A stretch of DNA of 64,000 bases from Atherix ibis (Eukaryota; Arthropoda; Insecta; Diptera; Athericidae): the NCBI GenBank assembly GCA_958298945.1, contig OY282609.1:56082220-56146219 (forward strand). The letters run 5' to 3'. Position 1 is the stretch's first letter. Each line of letters begins with the position of its first letter. The position numbers and the translations under genes are program-made. The notes under the pieces were generated by a model. It saw only the letters and a list, made by a program, of their open reading frames with translations. It did no database searches and had not been told where the DNA came from. Positions 45,291-57,720 of this stretch are shown here, piece after piece.

Positions 45291-48200
45291 GTATGTGTAT
45301 AGGTTTGTTGAGTTTTGGGATCAGTTCAAGTACTTGGGAGGATAATTAAGGTGAACTGAAAATTATTTTTAACAAAAATATTAAAATACGAATAATTATC
45401 TTTTGGTAAACATGGAAAATATTGCCAACAAAAATATTTCTATTAAAGTATGACACCTGTTTGGGTGAAAAAGTATTTGACACAAATTTTAATATGTTTC
45501 TCTAACAAAAAAAGGAATAATCATAATTTTTTATAATAAATATTTTAGGTTCCACTAATATGTATAAGGCATATTAATAAAAAATATTCATATATTAGTA
45601 TACAATGATTTTATAATAATTTATTTACTCCTTTATACACCCGCATAAAAAAATTTTTTTTTTTCACAATGATCGAACACGTGCTTAATTTTAATTATAA
45701 TAAAACAGCAGTAATCGATATGATGAACTAAGCTTGTTTTAATTAAAATGTGAGAGAATTTATAGTCCTTATTTTAGATTTATACAGGACTATCTGAAGT
45801 TACTTTAATCTGAAGTTTCTTTAATTTTTTTATGTCTGGCTTTAATTTAAACCTTTTTAATTTCATACATTAAAATAATAATAATGAATATTTATATCGG
45901 TTAAAATTAAGTTCTTCTAAAATTTCTATAGGATTTTTTTCTATATACAAATTGTTGTCTTATGCAATTTCCTGTCTTAATACGTGTTGTTATTAATAAA
46001 TTATTCATCATTGCACTTGAGAAACAGTATGTTGATAGTATTGTTTTATTGATATTGCATTTACATTGAATATTAGCGATAGTAGTGTACTTGGTGACAG
46101 CGCATATTTGAATAATAATAAAGAAACTTCTTAAATAATTGTTTATCCTATTCCATATGTATTAAGTATAAAGAAAAATAACTAAAATGTATTTAAAATA
46201 TTACATTGTATCTAATAAGAATCATGAATATATTAAATGCCCGTTTATAAATTAATTTTATTGAGGTAAACCAAATTTCTATCTTATGTTGTTTTACAAT
46301 GAAAACTTGTCTTTGTTTCATTTTAATTTTTCCTTAGCATGTTTATCAGTAGAAAAATTCCCTTATCATAAATAGTTCCATTTATTATATTTTTTCGCAT
46401 CTTATCAACAAATACTAAAATAAATCTAGAATATACGCAATTATTAAATAATAACGATTCATATCATGGGATTACTGCATGAAGACTTTTCTAGTATTCT
46501 TAGTACAATCATCAATATCTTTTGGAATAATCAAAAAATTAATATTGAAATTTTCTATAAAATAGCATTATGTATCGTAAACTGTAGTTTATAATTTACT
46601 GAGGCTCTACTATCACCGTTTGTTCTGATATAAGATCTTTTAAAACTACAATTTGTTGAATTAAAATTATTTAAAAAACCATGTACAGAAATTATAATTT
46701 GTCATATCAATTTTGTCATATCCGAAAGGGTCTAAAAATGACACCAGTACTTCAAATAATGGCAAAAATGTAACTATATTATTGCCATAGTTTTTGTTAC
46801 ATGAATTGTAATAAACGCACGTGGAATTTAATAAAAAAAAAACCTCAATGTCGAAAATAACCTTTTTTGTTCAAATTCATATGATACTTATCAATTAAGG
46901 TTTTTTTTTTTAATTTGCGTTTAGTTAACTATATTATTTAGTTTATCTATAAAAAAAAATGCAATTAAATATTAGCTGACTAGTCAACTTTCACTTTTTT
47001 TTTTCTTACACGTGCCCAAATATTAAAGGTTATAACTTATTAAAAAAAACTTCATGTTATATTTTTTGAAAATCGTTTTTGTTTTAAATGAACTTCTAAT
47101 TTGTATTTTGTGACATTAAATATTCCAATTGGTATTTGAAGAATTTTCACATCTAACCCGTTTTGTACATATTAAATTATACGTGAAAACAAATGGCAAA
47201 TATTTTTAAAAAATTTATTATAAAAATTAAATATGACCTTAACATTGTATACATAAGACCTTATTTATGCTAGTACTATTAACTCAAATCGATAATGGAA
47301 GCATTATGAAAATTTATTTAATAATAAAAGGCAAAATTATCAAATTTAAAAAAAAAATTGTCTAAAAAATTTATATAAAAACTTTTATAATTAATCAGCT
47401 TTTTGTTCACTGAAAACTAGTTTCTCTTAAATAATAAAAGGAAAAGTAGGAAGCCAATATTTTAATGTTGATTAATTATTTAATAAGAAAAATTTTAAAT
47501 AGTTGACTTTAGAAAAAATTTTAAAATATATAAAATCGTTTAATGTGAAAAAGTTTTCAAAAAGCTCAGAAAATTTGAAATATTGTACAATTTTTTTTAA
47601 ATGATAATATTATTACCTAATTTGCAGACAAACTAAATAAAATAATCAAAACCATTCATTAGTTTGGTATATCTGTTTAATTTATGCCATGTTTCACAAA
47701 GAAAATATAATCTTAAGATAAAATATTCAATTAAATCACGAAGATACGAGCATGGATAAATAATTAATGAACAATATTATTCTCATTTCGAAAAAAATTG
47801 TATAATTCCAAAAGATTATTTCAATATAATCGAAATAATATAATAAAATAATGCAGCATTGAAAAGTGTCTGATCCAATAAAAAGTTTCTGTTCCAAAAA
47901 TATCTGCAATTTAGGTCTTGAGATTCTCTCTGAAGATTGTACAATTTTCCTACAGTAAAATACTATTTCGAAATTGTAAATACAATACCTAGTATTATAT
48001 TGCGTTTATATAACCTTTACGTAGCAGATACTCAAAAGCAGAGAATTGCAAAAAATCTTTTCTAACTGGCACGATTTTTTTTATTCCCAATCAGCCTCCG
48101 TGATAGACGTAAAAGAAAATACACTCAATCAATGAATTATATTATTGTGAATAATATAAAAATAAAATTTGGCTACTGTTACTGACCTAAATATACTCAG

Positions 48201-50689
48201 TAAGTATAAGCAGACGGTAAATTTAAGAAGATACTCATACGTAACCAACGCATAAGCGTACAAAAGGCATTATTCCTATAAATACGAGGAGACCTAATCA
48301 AAAAGAAATTGAATTTTATGCTTTAATTAAATGTTATGTTATCTAAATTTAATTCCATTCGCAATACAGTCAATCAAATTTATATTATACCTAGAAATAA
48401 GTAACTTTTACCAATATCTTTTCTATGTATTTTAAGTATCAAAATTTTTATGCAACAAATTTCAGTCAGAAACATGAAAGTTTTTCTCTTATAAATATAT
48501 CTTCTTTCGATAATTGCAATCATAAAAATAAGTCAATAAAAATCCACATAAGGTAAATCTTATCAGAGTTTATTTAAAGTAATTTTTACGCAAATTCATA
48601 TTTTCACTTTCATAGTGTATGCATATTAACAGTACGAAAAGCGAGTTTCTGAAGTTTATGGAGGTAAAAAATAAACAACATAAACCTGAATATTTTCTGT
48701 ATGATCTTTTCATGAATATTTAAGCTTGCCAACACAGTGGGCCTAAGATATAATTCAATGGACTTTAAGTAATGTTATGCCTCCAGCCAAAGAAGAAACA
48801 AAATTTTTGAAAGACGGAAGAGAACTGGAAAACCTTCTGGCATTGCATTCTTTACGAAACGTTTTTTTTTTTTTGTAATAGTCAATATTGCAAATAGAAC
48901 AGCATGAATACAACTAGTAAAAGTTACTTCCTATAACTTATTTATACTCCCTACATTACCTGAACCCCCTTCTTCATTAGGTTTTCTTTTGAATCTCCGA
49001 CTTGTTAATACGTGTATGATAACTGTAAGCTATTTTTTTAATTTGTACCAAAAGCAAGCCTAAAATATATGACATGGTTTCAAAAGTTACCACCTAGACA
49101 TACAAACTACTTATAAATGACCCTCAAAATTCACAGTCAGACATTTTGCAATTATACGTACTCCTATTTACATATCGATAATACATGAGTAAGAGTACTC
49201 TACGAGTCAAAAGTTTAACTGTTTTTAAAATGTTTCATAGAAAATTTATAGCAATAAGCAGTATTTAACTTTAATTGGGACTTTACTCTTTTTTCTTCTT
49301 CCTTTTAACTACCAAGTATTTTTGGCATATTTTAAATGAATTTTTTTTAAATATGTAAAATTTTACTGTGTTCAAATAAATTTATTTTAAAAGGTATACA
49401 TATTAATTATAATGTTATTTAGATTTTATGAATATTTTTTTAATCTTAAATAATTAGGACTGTAATAATTTCAAATTGTTCATAATCCTCGTCCAGAATA
49501 TTTTGATATTTTACTATATAAGTATAGTCAGATTAAAATGACTAATTCAGTAGTTATTTGCAAACAGTATCATAACTTAAATTTTAGATAAACTATACTT
49601 TTGTCTTATTAGCTCACTTTGCAAATACACATAGTTAAAATGTTATCATAACTGCAACATACTTTTTTATACAAAACCTACTCGCTACCATAAACTCGTG
49701 TACATTGAAGAAGTTAATTGCCTATCGATTGAAATATTTAGTATAGATATGTAATTGCAGTACTAAATTAAAAGCAGTGAAAACATTTTCATTTCGACAC
49801 ATTTACACCGCAAATGGAAACTTTCAAGTAAATACTCACTTTAGTACAATTATTTCTATTTATAGAACGGTAATTGTATGTGATGAAGAAATTAATTATG
49901 AAAATGATGATAAAAACTTTCTAACCTATATGATATAAGCAAAGTCATCAGCTTAGGACCAACTGTCTTTTGTACGACAACTTCTAAATAAAAATGTTAC
50001 TGCAACCATTCCAAACATACTCATCAGCACTTCCCTATTGTATGAGTTCTCAGATCCGACATACAAACTGTACATAAAATGGCTAAATATTTTATAATTA
50101 GCTAATAGTTGGGAATGTCAACTTATACGATTGTGAATGAGTTACAGTGCGCTTTTCAATTGACCCCTACAAGACCACAGAGATTTTTTGATCACATCAT
50201 CTTGAAAATGGCATAGATAATAAGTACGAGGTCGTTTGTATGACATATCAGTATTTTTAATGGAAGTTCCTGTCATATAATTAAACCATATTTCTGCTGA
50301 TCTGGAAATCTAATACTATAGCTTTCTACACAATACACTACATAATGCTAAAAATGGAATTTCTTTAATAACATAACGAATCTATTATTTTAAAGAAGTC
50401 TGTTATGGTTGTTATAGGAATATGAGAGATTATTCCCTGGGTGTTGGATTATGGATCTTCGATTTTAATCTATTGTTTATATATAAAAATTAAAAATGCC
50501 TCTCCTCAATGGATAATTTTATTTTCACTTTTAATGTGATGGAAAATAATAACAAAATGTGCAACATGGATCAAAGAAATTTCGTGCTCTTTGGATTTAT
50601 AGCAATTTGACAGATCTTTTAAAATTTATAATTTATTTTTAATAAGGACTCATAATAAATTTATATGTTATTTTTAATAAGGACTCGTA
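45291..50689. other. long AT-rich stretch, no gene seen
   Basis: About 5.4 kb with no recognisable gene, transposon end or RNA gene. Composition is strongly AT with A/T homopolymers. Slightly GC-richer patches occur near 48,720-48,840 and 50,140-50,240 without a motif. Confidence 0.45.
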
Positions 50690-51455
50690 ACGGTGGCTCT
50701 TTCATCGTTTTCGAAGAAAAACGGGCCAATGATACCTCCAGTCCAAAATCCGCACAAAACCGTCACTCGTTGTGGATGCATCGGCTTATTCATGGTGACG
50801 TATGGATTTTCTGAGCCCCATATACGACAATTTTGGTTGTTGACATTCCCACCGAGGTGGAAATGGGCCTCATCCGAAAAGATGATTTTTCGTTAAAAAT
50901 GCTCATTTTCGGCCAATTTATCTTGATTTTCGTGGCATTATGTTGGTACTCATGTCTCTCACTAATGCCGACAAGTTCGGTTATTTTGGGCAAACCGAAA
51001 ACCCCCCGGATGGTCATGCGGCTTTAGTTGTTGGACTAATAGAACTTTGTAAGCTTTCATACCGAGGTCTTTGTGCAAAATTCTCAACAGAGAAGTGCGA
51101 GAAATGTTTAATTTCTGAGAATGATGACAAGTTAATGTTGTTGGATGATCAAGGACATTTTCAGCAATGGCAGCAATATTCTCGGCCGTACGCACTGTAT
51201 TAGAGTGGGAATGAGTTGCTTTGGCAACCAACAAATCAGTTTTGCGAAATCGCTTTTTTCAAATTTCTCACAAAGACTCACCACTTTGGAAGTAAGTTCT
51301 CAATATTTCCCAGTTTTCTTCAAGCGTATGGATTACCATTTCGTAAAATTCAGACTTTCAACTAACAATCTGTCAATTTGTGATGACATTTAACACTCAA
51401 GTATTTCAAATAAATAGTGGTTCAAAATGCAACCGCTAGATGGATCACCCTTTAT
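50690..51455 (-). pseudogene. SDEAHF-type Tc1/mariner-superfamily transposon, 3'-truncated
   Basis: The right edge carries a probable 5' end reading AGGGTGATCCATCTAGCGG on the minus strand (about 51,435-51,455). The frame runs YFQSGESLCEKFEKSDF, RTAENIAAIAENVLDHPTTL, SQKLNISRTSLLRILHKDLG, LVQQLKPHDHPGGFRFA. It is then interrupted by about 64 bp of foreign sequence (50,924-50,988), and resumes KLAENEHF-stop-RKIIFSDEAHFHLGG with the first catalytic Asp, NCRIWGSENPYV, HPQRVTVLCGFWTGG, IIGPFFFENDE. It stops abruptly at 50,690, so the second and third acidic residues are missing. There are one or more nonsense codons. It is an inactive fossil. Confidence 0.75.
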
Positions 51456-51799
51456 TTTATTAAACCAGAATTCCTCTGTACAATATTAAAAGAAAAAATC
51501 GAACGAGCTACTGGACGGAACGCTGTAGCAAAGTAAAACAACCCTGCAGGATGTTTGCGTTTTTGTACCTGCTGAGTAACGTAGCAGTTCTAACTACAGG
51601 AATAGACTAGATAGTTCTATTGTTCACAAATGCATCTGTTGATGACGATAAAACATAATTTGCTACCAAAAATATATAAACTATACAGTTGGATTAGACT
51701 TTTAATGAACTATAGAGTTGAATTTTTCAATAGACATGTTCCCTTTTCCATGGTGATAATTTTCCATCAACCTTCCGGTCGATAAAAATACAGGTAGGT
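51456..51799. other. no gene seen
   Basis: Intervening sequence, probably upstream remains of the LINE to the right, but without readable motifs. Confidence 0.35.
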
Positions 51800-52280
51800 A
51801 ACATATAATAACCAATAATCTGTCAGCTTCCCGAAACTGTTCGCGAAATCTGTTAAACAATAGAAACGTCGAGTCGCGTTGGGCTTACTGTCATGTTGGC
51901 ATCCTGGGTAATGAATAGGCTGATAGTTTGGCTGGAAAGGCTCTCCCTGTGCCAACTGAAATCCCGGACTTGTCCAGCCTGCTGACAAAATGTCACTCAC
52001 CATTATTAGTCATGCATAGAGAAATAAACTGGACCAATGTTGGAAAATTTCTATCCATATATTGGGCAATCATCGAAAAACCAGTCCACTCAACAACCAT
52101 TGCAAAATTCTAGGCAAGAAAACTTTTCAGAATTTTGATTGGGTACACCGCACTTACCCATGAGTTCCTTTTTGGTCAAACTTAACTCGCCCGTCATGAT
52201 ATTCCTATGGCGTTCAACTCACCGTTCCCCATATTTTAAATAAATGTCAATTAACCCATATCTTTTTGAGTAGAATTCCT
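51800..52280 (+). pseudogene. I-like LINE RNase H and cysteine tail fossil
   Basis: One frame reads NLLNNRNVESRWAYCHVGIL, then GNE-stop-ADSLAGKALPVPT. This is the WVPSHVGI-x-GNE-x-ADSLAK signature near the end of LINE RNase H domains, with TAG replacing one codon. Further on, ILIGYTALTHEFLFG (compare RIGHTRLTH-x-YLL) and, in a shifted frame, YGVQLTVPHILNKCQ (compare CGVPLTV-x-HIL-x2-C) complete the C-terminal tail. Domain order is correct for one plus-strand copy. The polymerase part upstream is not recognisable. Confidence 0.65.
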
Positions 52281-53793
52281 TCCATTGCTCCTAGATATAA
52301 CAATTCTTTTCCCACGTCCTCTTTTTAACCTTCTTAAAATTCGAATGGTAAATTTTTGATGAATTCAAAAACTAAGCAGCTTTAACCATAAATCAATAAA
52401 TTTTGAACTGGTATATCAGAAATATTCCCCCCAATACATTTTCCTCAATTCCAATTTTAATTTTCCTATTAAAATTTAAACATGAATAGCATATTAATAC
52501 TCGTATTCCCAATAACTAAAATAATTGTCAAACCACCTGCATTTTCTCTTCATCAAAAAAAAAGAACTCTTAGAACTTTGTCCTTCAAATCTTTTAACAA
52601 AATAATGTGCATCTATGAAATGTTTTTATTAAAGGAATAACAATATCAAATTGTACCTTGTTAATCGTACTTATCTATAATCGAAACAGAATTGCGTTAA
52701 CATGTGTTTAAATACAAAATAATCAATTTTTGTTGGTAATTTAGTATCATGACACCCTGGGTGGTTGGTACGAGTACTAGTTTGGGTGATACTGCTGGCA
52801 TCACTCTAAATATCAGAGAGTGGCCATTGAATTTAACAAATAAATAAAATTGAATGATTATTTAATCAGAGGGTGTTTTCTAAATACTCGTAATAACAAA
52901 TACACGTAGGCCATGGATTCAATTGGACACAAAAATATTGTTAACCAAGTGACAATTGATCTTTTCAAATTAACAATTTCTAAACATAAATGATCAATTT
53001 ATTAAATTTTTATGCTTTCATATCTTAAAGTTGAATTTAGAATATAAAAAGTGGTAAAATTTTTTTAATATATTATGAACATTTTATTTAAAAAAAAAAG
53101 AAAATGCTTTCTGTTAGATATTTTACGAAAGTTTTCGCAAATTATTTTAATCATTTAAAAATTCTACTAAAAAATTGATGATCCCATATATTTATATAAT
53201 CTTATTCATATATGTATTTATGGCAAAATCTATTATATGAAATTAGTATACAAATCGAAAATTATGAACATACATGCACTATCGAAATAAATACAAACTC
53301 TACCAGACTCAATCTCAATTCAATTCTTAGTTGAAATACGAAAATATTATCAAAAAAATATATTAAAATAAATAATATTATATTTATCAAACTAAAACTA
53401 AAAAAAAAACATTTTTTTAAAAAAAATCTAATATAAATAACTATTTTCAGTTGGCTGTGCTATATTTCAATGTAATCCATTATATAGAACGAAATATTAT
53501 AGTATAAAAATTAACTAAATTAATTAATTTAAAAAAAAAAAATTATTTTATGTTTATAAAAAATTTTGTGATTGTAATAAAAATAGTTAATTTATACTAC
53601 CATTGGTGCCTAAATTGTATAATAAATTTCAAATAGAATTTATTTAATATGCACTTAACACACATATGTACATAAATACGTATCTTATAGAAAGAAACGT
53701 AACACAATGACTAGATTAAGAGAGGAAGTGATTATAAATAGTTAGAAGAGAAAGTGTCCCGCTTATAATTGTTAGATAAATTATTCGCACTTT

Positions 53794-53827
<34 letters not shown>

Positions 53828-54848
53828 TCCTAAATTAGTGTAAATATTACAATAGTAGATGGAAATTTATGGTCATATGCATAGAAATTTTTTTTAACGT
53901 TTGTATAGTCAAATCTATCTATGGAATGCGTAGAAGAATATACACAATAGATTAATTTTGTGTGCTAATTGTGTTCCTTATTATTTGTGATCACAACGAC
54001 AATTTGTGTCTTCCGTTGCAACGAAAACAAGAAAAATCATTTGCTTTTTACCATTCAACCGACAAAATTGAAAACCAGCTCAACGTCGATGGAAACAAAT
54101 CTCAGAATAAAAATGGAGTCTAAGTATGTGTTGTGCAATCATTTTGACAAGAAGTGTTTATTTGAAAAATTTCTTTTAATTAATATCAAAGTTGAACAAC
54201 TAAACTTTATTATGTAATCTAAATTATTATTAATAATAGCAGTATGAATTCTAAGTTTTTATCTGTTTTATTTTCATTTTTTTCCTCACTATTTAAGTAT
54301 TATTAAGCTATTATTTTAATAAAAACTTTAATATATAAGTCGTTGCTTTTAAAAGTGGTATAATGTCATAAAGGTAGTTTTAGTAAAATACAAATATCTT
54401 CTTTTTATATTTATTATTACACATTCAATGGTGTTTAAAGGAATGTTAATTGTAAATTTATTTTGAAAGTGGAATGTGGAATAAGTCCATTTGTAATAAT
54501 CATAATTATACAAATATATGTAAACATTGGAGGAAACTGTAGCATATAAAGGTTCAGTGGAAGTAGCATCTTGTTACTTTAAACATAATTAAAATATAAC
54601 AACTTAAGACTATATTATAGTGACATTTTTCTTATACGTGGACAGAGTGAAATTTTCTAACATAAAGACTTTTGCCCACTAAAACTCACATCCTTTTTCT
54701 TCAAATATAACTTACATATTACGTGTATAATTGAAGAAAAAGTAGGTGAGATTTGTGTCGCCGTTATCTCGTCACTGTCCTATTTCTTTCCTTCCTCCCA
54801 GCTGACGGAGAATCGATAGATTTTATTTCCCTCTCATTGTCGATCATA
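52281..54848. other. AT-rich DNA, no gene seen
   Basis: AT-rich filler. A GC-richer patch at 52,750-52,825 (CACCCTGGGTGGTTGGTACG) is unclassified. The frame 53,969-54,217 has no signature. A short inverted pair lies at 54,694-54,744 (TTTTTCTTCAAATATAACTT against AATTGAAGAAAAAG). Confidence 0.4.
53794..53825. repeat. (AAT)n microsatellite
   Basis: ATAATAATAATAATAATAAT repeated without interruption for about ten units. Confidence 0.9.
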
Positions 54849-54850
54849 TA

Positions 54851-55335
54851 CAAGGTCTGTTCAAAAAGTATTGCGAATTTTGAATTTCCACGGGTTACGT
54901 ATGTTCGATTTTCGTGGCGTTATATTGGTACTCATGTCTCTCACTAATGCCGACAAGTTCGGTTATTTTGAATGTTCAGTTAATTTTTGACAGCTGCTTT
55001 GCTTGCACGTTTTCGATTTTTCTTCAATTTCTAAGGAATTGCTAAGGAACTGTTGGACTCTGTCCGCGACGAGCCAAATTTGCTCCAGAAGGTCATAACT
55101 GGTAACAAATCATGGGTTTATGGTTATGACGTGCTAACCAAAGCTCAATCATCCCAAGACCGAAAAAAGCGCGCCAAGTGCTTTTTTGAAGTGCTTCGAG
55201 GATTGGAAAAAACGTTGGCACAAGTGTATAATATCTGGTGGCGATTACTTTGAAGGGGACAAAATAGATATTCATGAATAAATAAATAATTTTTGAAAAA
55301 ACAAAAAATTTGCGATACTTTTTGAACAGAACTCG
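54851..55335 (+). mobile_element. GTC-family mariner, copy E (485-bp deletion derivative)
   Basis: Both ends are present (CAAGGTCTGTTCAAAAAGTA and ACTTTTTGAACAGAACTCG), flanked by TA (54849-54850 and 55336-55337). The body keeps only the 5' leader, a short piece around the first catalytic box (VITGNKSWVYGYDV, where GDES has become GNKS), and the last 40 or so codons (FEVLRGLEKTLAQVYNIWWR region in shifted frame, normally FLKCFEDW-x-KRWHKCI). It has MITE-like size and structure, dependent on an autonomous relative for movement. Confidence 0.9.
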
Positions 55336-55337
55336 TA

Positions 55338-56140
55338 TTTTGACATGTGTACCGGGATATGCTGCATGAGGTTTAAGAGGGATGAACTGCACAAAATTTT
55401 ATGGTAGAAAATGAACCATTTAAAGTTTTCTTCTTTATTTTGAAAATTAGAAAGGCCTAAGCATTTGAACAAAATTACTATGTTGCCATTGTTTAAAGCC
55501 TCAAGACCTTAAACAAACAAAAAATTTAGTCATATTTGTTTAATTGCCTTAGATATCGCCTATTCACTATGAATACTTCACTATACTAAGTGTAAACGAG
55601 AAAAAAAGTTTTTTTTTAATTATCTTAACGAAGTAATTTACTTTTTACACTTATTCACATTTATATTTCCTTTTATACTTAATAAACTCTATTTGTTCAT
55701 GTACTGAAATGTCTTCATTTTAATTATTATTTATTATTAACTTCTAAGAAAATAAAAATTTAAAATTGCTTTTGTTTTTATTTTTAAAAATTTGTTATTA
55801 TTGAAAGTGGTATAAGTCCGTTTGTACCCCATGAAAAGAATAGTTATTATTAGGATTATACTCAAGTACGCTATAATATCTTATACTCATTCAAGTTGTA
55901 CTTATAGAGAAATTTAAAAGTACCAATAAGGTGGAAAAAATAGTTTATTTATAACTGCTATAATTACAAATTTTTATTTATTTTATTTTCCAATAAAAAT
56001 TGTTTCTATTACATTACTTATAGGACTAACTATATTTGTTCAACTATCTTTTTTATGAAACCAAACAAAAAAATTATGTTATAATAGTAGATCTCATGTA
56101 ATTACACACTCAACATAACTTCTTAATCAAAAATTCTTAT
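55338..56140. other. AT-rich DNA, no gene seen
   Basis: AT-rich filler without recognised features. Confidence 0.4.
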
Positions 56141-56142
56141 TA

Positions 56143-57413
56143 ACAGTTTGGCTGAAAAGTTTATAAGGTTGACGTCTAGATGGCGCCTCTTGCAAAAATT
56201 ATCACAAAGCACCATCCTTCAAATGATTCCTGTCAAAATTTGACAGCAATCGGTCGATTGGTTCGTGAAATATAGCATTTTGAGTGAAGCAACCCTTGTT
56301 ATTGAAAAAAAATGGATAAAGACGAATTTCGTGTATTGATAAAGCATTGCTTTTTGATGAAAAAAAATACAGTGGAAACCAAAGCATGGTTTGACAAACG
56401 TTATCCGGACTCTGCTCCAGCTATTTCAACTGTGGAATATTTGTTTCGTCAATTTTGAACTGGTCGTACGAGCACAGTTGATGCAGAACGCAGTGGACGC
56501 CCAAAAGAGGTGGTTACGGCAGAAAACATCAAAAAAATTCACAAAATAATTTTAAATGACCGTAAAGTAAAGTTGAGCGAGATAGCTGAGACTCTGAAGA
56601 TATCGAAAGAGCGTGTTGGACATATCGTGCATGAATATTTGGGCAAGCGAAAGCTGTGTGCAAAGTGGGTGCCGCGTGAGCTCACTGTGGACCAAAAACA
56701 ACAACGTGTTGATGATTCTGAGCAGTATTTGGAGCTGTTCAAGCGCAATAAACCCGAATTTTTGCGTCGATATGTGACAATGGATGAAACATGGCTCCGT
56801 CACTACACTCCAGAGTCCAATCGGCAGTCGGCAGAGTGGAGAGCGAGCGACGAACCGAATCCAAAGCGTGGAAAGACGCAACAGTCGGCTGGCAAGGTGA
56901 TGGCGTCTGTATTTTGGGATGCGCATGGTATAATACTCATTGACTATCTCCAGAAGGGACAGACGATGAACAGCGACTATTATATAGCGTTATTGGATCG
57001 TTTGAAGAAAGAAATCGCTAAGAAACGGCCTCATTTGAAGAAGAAAAAAGTGTTGTTTCACCAAGACAATGCACCGTGTCACAAGTCGATGAAAACGATG
57101 GTCAAACTCAATGAATTGGGCTACGAATTGCTTCCCCATCCACCGTATTCACCAGGTTTGGCCCCCAGCGACTTTTTCCTGTTTGCAGACCTCAAGAGAA
57201 TGCTCGCTGGCAAGAAATTTAAGACCGATGATGAAACTGAGGCCTATTTTGAGGCAAAACCGAAAGAGTACTATAAAAATGGTATCGAAAAGTTGGAAGA
57301 TCACTATAATCGCTGTATCGCCATAGAAGGCAACTATGTTGAATAATAAAAATGAATTTTGCAAAAAAAAATATTTTTACTGTGTTATCTTATAAACTTT
57401 TCAGCCGAACTGT
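56143..57413 (+). mobile_element. mariner, Himar1/irritans-like, copy 2
   Basis: The 1,271-bp element has ends ACAGTTTGGCTGAAAAGTTT and AAACTTTTCAGCCGAACTGT, which differ at one base over 20, with TA on both sides (56141-56142 and 57414-57415). It is very similar to the 24.9 kb copy throughout. Confidence 0.95.
56312..57346 (+). pseudogene. Himar1-like transposase, single nonsense codon
   Basis: The reading frame stays in one phase from ATG 56,312 to the stop at 57,344, interrupted only by a TGA at 56,456-56,458. Copy 1 has CGA (Arg) at that position. Domains: helix-turn-helix region (LIKHCFLMKKNTVETKAW; KISKERVGHIVHEYL), KWVPRELTVDQKQQR, first Asp (YVTMDETWLRHYTPE), second Asp (FHQDNAPCHKS), third Asp (PYSPGLAPSDFFLF, with 34 residues between the last two; SPD is SPG). 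A 12-bp in-frame deletion removes four residues after DDE near 57,233. The protein ends EGNYVE. It is the least damaged mariner here after the 32.1 kb copy. Confidence 0.93.
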
Positions 57414-57415
57414 TA

Positions 57416-57499
57416 CGTGAAAATTTTATTTATGAATTCATTAAGCAAATTAAGCTGCATAACAAAATTCAATAATTTCTTACTGCTCTAGCCTAATTT
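57416..57499. other. no gene seen
   Basis: Short spacer between the mariner and the LINE end fragment. Confidence 0.3.
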
Positions 57500-57720
57500 T
57501 CGCTTTAAAAAATCTATCATTCTGGACCACATCGAAAAAAATATATGTAATATGTCCAACTTTATTGAAGAAACTGTTATGACCTTGCCTCAATTAACAA
57601 CAAGTCACCAACAGCCTTCCATAGTCCTGAAGTTCACTTTATAATCGGATAACTTCAATTCATAACGGTATTCTATGTAACCAAATGACCTTATAATCAT
57701 AGGGCTAAAAAATAATGCTT
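57500..57720 (+). repeat. probable LINE 3'-end fragment
   Basis: ACCAAATGACCTTATAATCA followed by TAGGGCTAA (57,680-57,709) is a decayed version of the motif at 19.18 and 26.60 kb. Upstream sequence is GC-richer than its surroundings but carries no readable protein. Confidence 0.4.

Noticed and set aside
53969..54217. 82-codon plus-strand frame as a secreted peptide gene
   Set aside because: The N-terminus is mildly hydrophobic, but there is no clear signal cleavage site or splice context, and such frames are expected by chance at this length.
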